Positions 32,889 to 34,868 of a DNA stretch of 34,868 nucleotides are shown here, one piece after another (positions within the stretch are counted from its first letter, which is position 1; each line of letters opens with the position of its first letter). Location of the stretch: contig NZ_CALPBW010000017.1 of assembly GCF_943169845.1 (NCBI RefSeq), positions 1 through 34,868 on the forward strand, in the 5' to 3' direction. Below the pieces are notes generated by a model, which was given only the letters and a program-made list of their open reading frames with translations, was not told the origin of the DNA and searched no databases. The translations under genes and the position numbers were made by a program. This DNA is from Peptoniphilus rachelemmaiella (lineage in GTDB: Bacteria > Bacillota > Clostridia > Tissierellales > Peptoniphilaceae).

Positions 32889-34553
32889 ATGAACACCCGC
32901 GGAACAAACAGAACCGACAACCTTCAGTGGGCGGGAGCGGAAAACTACCACTTCGCTCCCTCTCTCTACGGCAAAGACCTGGCGGGGAATGATGATTTCT
33001 ACTTAAACTTCATCCTGGGCCTTGCCGCAAAATACTTCGGTGCCGAAACCTTGGAGCGCCTCTTCGCCTCCTTCTCCGGCCAAATTCTCCGGGAGAAATA
33101 CGATCTCTTCGCCCTCTACCTTTTGGAAGAGGCCGTCTATCACCGCGAAGTGAAGGTGCGGCCGGTGCTTTCAGATCTCAGACGCGCCTTCGCCCGCCGC
33201 TTTTTAGACGACGCCTACGACCTGCGCAGGCGCACCCTGGCCCTGCGGCAACCCCTCTTCTACACCATGGAAATGAAGCGCACCCACGACATCCTCGGCC
33301 TGCCCTATAAAAAACTCAGCAAAAAAGAAACGGCCATCTACGGCGATCTTCGCCTCCCCGAAGACACGACGGCATCGGATCTCCAGGCCCGCGTGGAGGC
33401 CCTCTTCGCCCGCGACCTGCGCTTTCGAAAGCACGCCCGGCCCCCGGTGATCCCCTTGCCCGCCATTCACCTCTTCTCCATTCCCGGCTACGTCTCCGTG
33501 GCCCGAGACAATGTGCCCGGCATGTTTCACGACGGCGGTGGCGGCGATCTGCCCCTCTTCTTTCATTTCTTTCGCGCCATGAAAAAAAGCCGAGACGATG
33601 ACATCGAAAAAACCTTCGGCAGAAACCTTTTCTCCGACGAAAAGAGCCTTGCCCTGAACCGCGCCATTTGCACGGAGGGCCACAGAAAATCCCGCATCTA
33701 CTTTACCCGCGGCATCGACGAGAAAGACAAAAGCCAGGATCAGGATTTAAACGCCCGCACCGTGAACCGCCACCTGCTGAAATTTCAGGAAAACAAAAGC
33801 AGCTACAACCGCGCCATCAACGACTTGACCCGGGCCTTTAAGCTGAAACTGGCTTCTGTTACCACCACGAGCGGCGAAGTAGCCCGCCGAGGCAAACTCA
33901 TTCCCCGCCGCGCCTTTCGCGCTGAAATATCGGGTCGCGCCGCCATTTTCGAGCGAAAAAACCTCCTTCCCGCCCCGAGCTTTCACGTGGATCTCATTCT
34001 CGATGCCTCCGCTTCCCTCCTCGCCATCGAATCGGACATCGCCATCGAAGCCTATATCCTCGCCAAATCCCTGGAAAACAACGGCATTCGAAACCGCATC
34101 CTCTCCTACCAAACGGTGGAAGATACCACCGTCGTCACCATTTTAAAAGACGACGACGATCCCTGCGACATGAAACAAATCTTCCGCTACAAAGCCATGG
34201 GCTGGAACCGCGACGGCCTTTTCTTTAAAGCCTACCCCACCCTTCTCGATGGAAAGGCGCCGCAGCTTTCCATCGTGCTCACCGACGCCAATCCCAGCGA
34301 CTTCAAGCCCCTGGCGGGAAAAGGCCTGCGCCCCGGCAAGGCCTATGCCGACAAGCCCGCCCTGGAAGATACGGCCCGCTACCTGGACGCCCTGGCGCGT
34401 AAAAACGTGAAGATCCTCGCCCTCTTAAACAGCGACCACGTGGATAATGCGGACACACTTTTCCGCCACCGCTTCGTGAAAATCCAAAAAATCGAACAAA
34501 TCGCCCATGTGGCAGGCAAATGGATCCAAAAAGAACTGGTGAAAATGAATTAA
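32889..34553 (+). CDS. VWA-domain protein, NorD/CoxE-like partner of the MoxR ATPase
   Basis: The 554-residue protein has a C-terminal von Willebrand A domain with a full metal-ion-dependent adhesion site: DASAS at 372-376, the NRDG loop at 440-443 and TDANPSD at 465-471. NRDG and D-x-x-P-x-D are typical of NorD-type partners. The first 330 residues are helical, basic and unrecognised. No signal peptide or membrane segment is seen, so it is cytoplasmic. The MoxR-VWA pair normally activates a specific enzyme in the neighbourhood, but no NO reductase, CO dehydrogenase or Rubisco lies here. Its target is unknown. Confidence 0.8.
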   Translation: MNTRGTNRTDNLQWAGAENYHFAPSLYGKDLAGNDDFYLNFILGLAAKYFGAETLERLFASFSGQILREKYDLFALYLLEEAVYHREVKVRPVLSDLRRAFARRFLDDAYDLRRRTLALRQPLFYTMEMKRTHDILGLPYKKLSKKETAIYGDLRLPEDTTASDLQARVEALFARDLRFRKHARPPVIPLPAIHLFSIPGYVSVARDNVPGMFHDGGGGDLPLFFHFFRAMKKSRDDDIEKTFGRNLFSDEKSLALNRAICTEGHRKSRIYFTRGIDEKDKSQDQDLNARTVNRHLLKFQENKSSYNRAINDLTRAFKLKLASVTTTSGEVARRGKLIPRRAFRAEISGRAAIFERKNLLPAPSFHVDLILDASASLLAIESDIAIEAYILAKSLENNGIRNRILSYQTVEDTTVVTILKDDDDPCDMKQIFRYKAMGWNRDGLFFKAYPTLLDGKAPQLSIVLTDANPSDFKPLAGKGLRPGKAYADKPALEDTARYLDALARKNVKILALLNSDHVDNADTLFRHRFVKIQKIEQIAHVAGKWIQKELVKMN

Positions 34554-34557
34554 CCAC

Positions 34558-34580
34558 GCAATAAACATCCCCCGGCGTAG
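34558..34580. repeat. Truncated IS200-type end
   Basis: CGCAATAAACATCCCCCGGC and the following bases match the left end of the IS200-type element at 1981-2006 (CGCACAATAAACATCCCCC), but the hairpin is cut in half. An IS3-family end begins immediately after. It lies 5 bp after the VWA stop codon. Confidence 0.7.
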
Positions 34581-34606
34581 TAGAGTGACCCCATAAAGTT
34601 GGACTT

Positions 34607-34640
34607 AATCGAGTAAGCATTTCGCTTACTCGATTTTGTT
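34607..34640 (+). terminator. Hairpin inside the IS3-family end
   Basis: AATCGAGTAAGC (34607-34618) and GCTTACTCGATT (34624-34635) form a perfect 12-bp stem with a 5-nt loop, followed by TTGTTTT on the plus strand. It would stop transcription entering the element from the VWA gene and may also end the transposase mRNA. Confidence 0.65.
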
Positions 34641-34656
34641 TTACATAACATTCGTT

Positions 34657-34868
34657 CTATGCGGATTGCATGCGTTCACGGTACTCTTTCGGACTCAGAC
34701 CTCCTAACTTTTCTTTGATTCGATCGTTGTTGTAATAGCGGATAAAATTTTCAATGGCCCGAACGAGTTCTTGCCGGCTTTGGTAGACGTGGCCGGCATA
34801 GATTTCTCTTTTCAGTACGCTGAAGAAGTTTTCCATGGGTGCGTTGTCGTAGCAATTGCCTTTTCTGG
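34657..34868 (-). CDS. IS3-family transposase OrfB, C-terminal 70 residues
   Basis: The visible C-terminus reads RKGNCYDNAPMENFFSVLKR, followed by a REIYAGHVY segment, FIRYYNNDRIKEKLGGLSP and KEYRERMQSA before the stop. ENFFSVLK contains the last Glu of the DDE triad, and the YYN-x-x-R-I/P-x-x-x-L-G-x-x-S-P-x-x-Y pattern is diagnostic of IS3 OrfB. The N-terminal part and OrfA lie beyond the window, so whether the element is intact is unknown. Confidence 0.92.
   Translation of the reverse strand, partial: RKGNCYDNAPMENFFSVLKREIYAGHVYQSRQELVRAIENFIRYYNNDRIKEKLGGLSPKEYRERMQSA

Larger units (their letters stand above)
34581..34868 (-). mobile_element. IS3-family (IS150-like) insertion sequence, partial
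   Basis: The end at 34581 reads TAGAGTGACCCC followed by AAAGTTGGAC, the terminal inverted repeat style of IS150-group elements. A DDE transposase reads from the window edge towards it. The rest is outside the window. Confidence 0.85.

Noticed and set aside
34607..34640. Hairpin as the host terminator of the VWA gene
   Set aside because: It lies inside the IS3-family end, so it belongs to the element, although it may act on incoming transcription.

Overview
The window reads as chromosome from an anaerobic, fermentative Bacillota, most like the Tissierellia/Peptoniphilaceae-type anaerobic cocci (inference; there is no rRNA here to confirm it). The grounds are strong Shine-Dalgarno sites with frequent TTG and GTG starts, a class I hydroxylamine reductase (hybrid-cluster protein), a ferredoxin-dependent 2-oxoacid oxidoreductase, a membrane pyrophosphatase and a Gram-positive-style oligopeptide transporter. 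The core is moderately GC-rich. The first 2 kb is clearly AT-richer and is a graveyard of insertion sequences.

Layout. 1-2675 is a nested mobile-element patch: the end of an ISL3-like element interrupting a small secreted-protein gene, a decayed IS30-family element, a second ISL3-like terminus, and an intact IS200/IS605-type tnpA element. 2674-5050 (minus) holds secG and a K+-class membrane pyrophosphatase. 5100-7060 (plus) holds a gamma-glutamyltransferase-family gene split by a frameshift in a run of eight C, and a small membrane protein. 7067-13786 (minus) holds a phospholipase D-like membrane protein and an oppABCDF-type peptide importer. 13820-15085 is murA. 15230-21817 (minus) is a complete lower-glycolysis cluster, gap-pgk-tpiA-gpmI-eno, extended by a SixA-like phosphatase and a glyoxalase-I-like protein. 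21977-23544 (plus) holds a divergent guanylate-kinase-fold protein and an EamA transporter. 23605-25010 holds a secreted copper-amine-oxidase-N domain protein (minus) and panD (plus) with a structured leader. 25125-27811 (minus) holds hcp, an HcpR-like Crp/Fnr regulator and a small basic ORF. 28020-31800 (plus) is a six-gene operon: P-loop ATPase, ferredoxin subunit, alpha, beta and gamma subunits of a 2-oxoacid:ferredoxin oxidoreductase, and a ferritin-like protein. 32001-34553 (plus) is a MoxR-type AAA ATPase with a VWA protein. The window ends in an IS3-family (IS150-like) element that cut into a second IS200-type end.

How the genes fit together. The glycolytic cluster makes phosphoenolpyruvate and ATP. 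Its GAPDH carries residues typical of NADP-using enzymes, so the pathway may supply NADPH. The adjoining glyoxalase fits removal of methylglyoxal from triose phosphates. Peptides imported by Opp, and possibly gamma-glutamyl compounds, would feed amino-acid fermentation through the ferredoxin-linked oxidoreductase. Hcp with its regulator, and the ferritin-like protein, look like protection of iron-sulfur metabolism against nitrosative and oxidative stress.

Most of the window is ordinary core metabolism. I did not find a clear new system. The best leads are the MoxR/VWA pair with an unusual Walker A, the NADP-type glycolytic GAPDH, the guanylate-kinase-fold protein lacking GMP contacts, the hcp operator/promoter geometry, and the panD leader.
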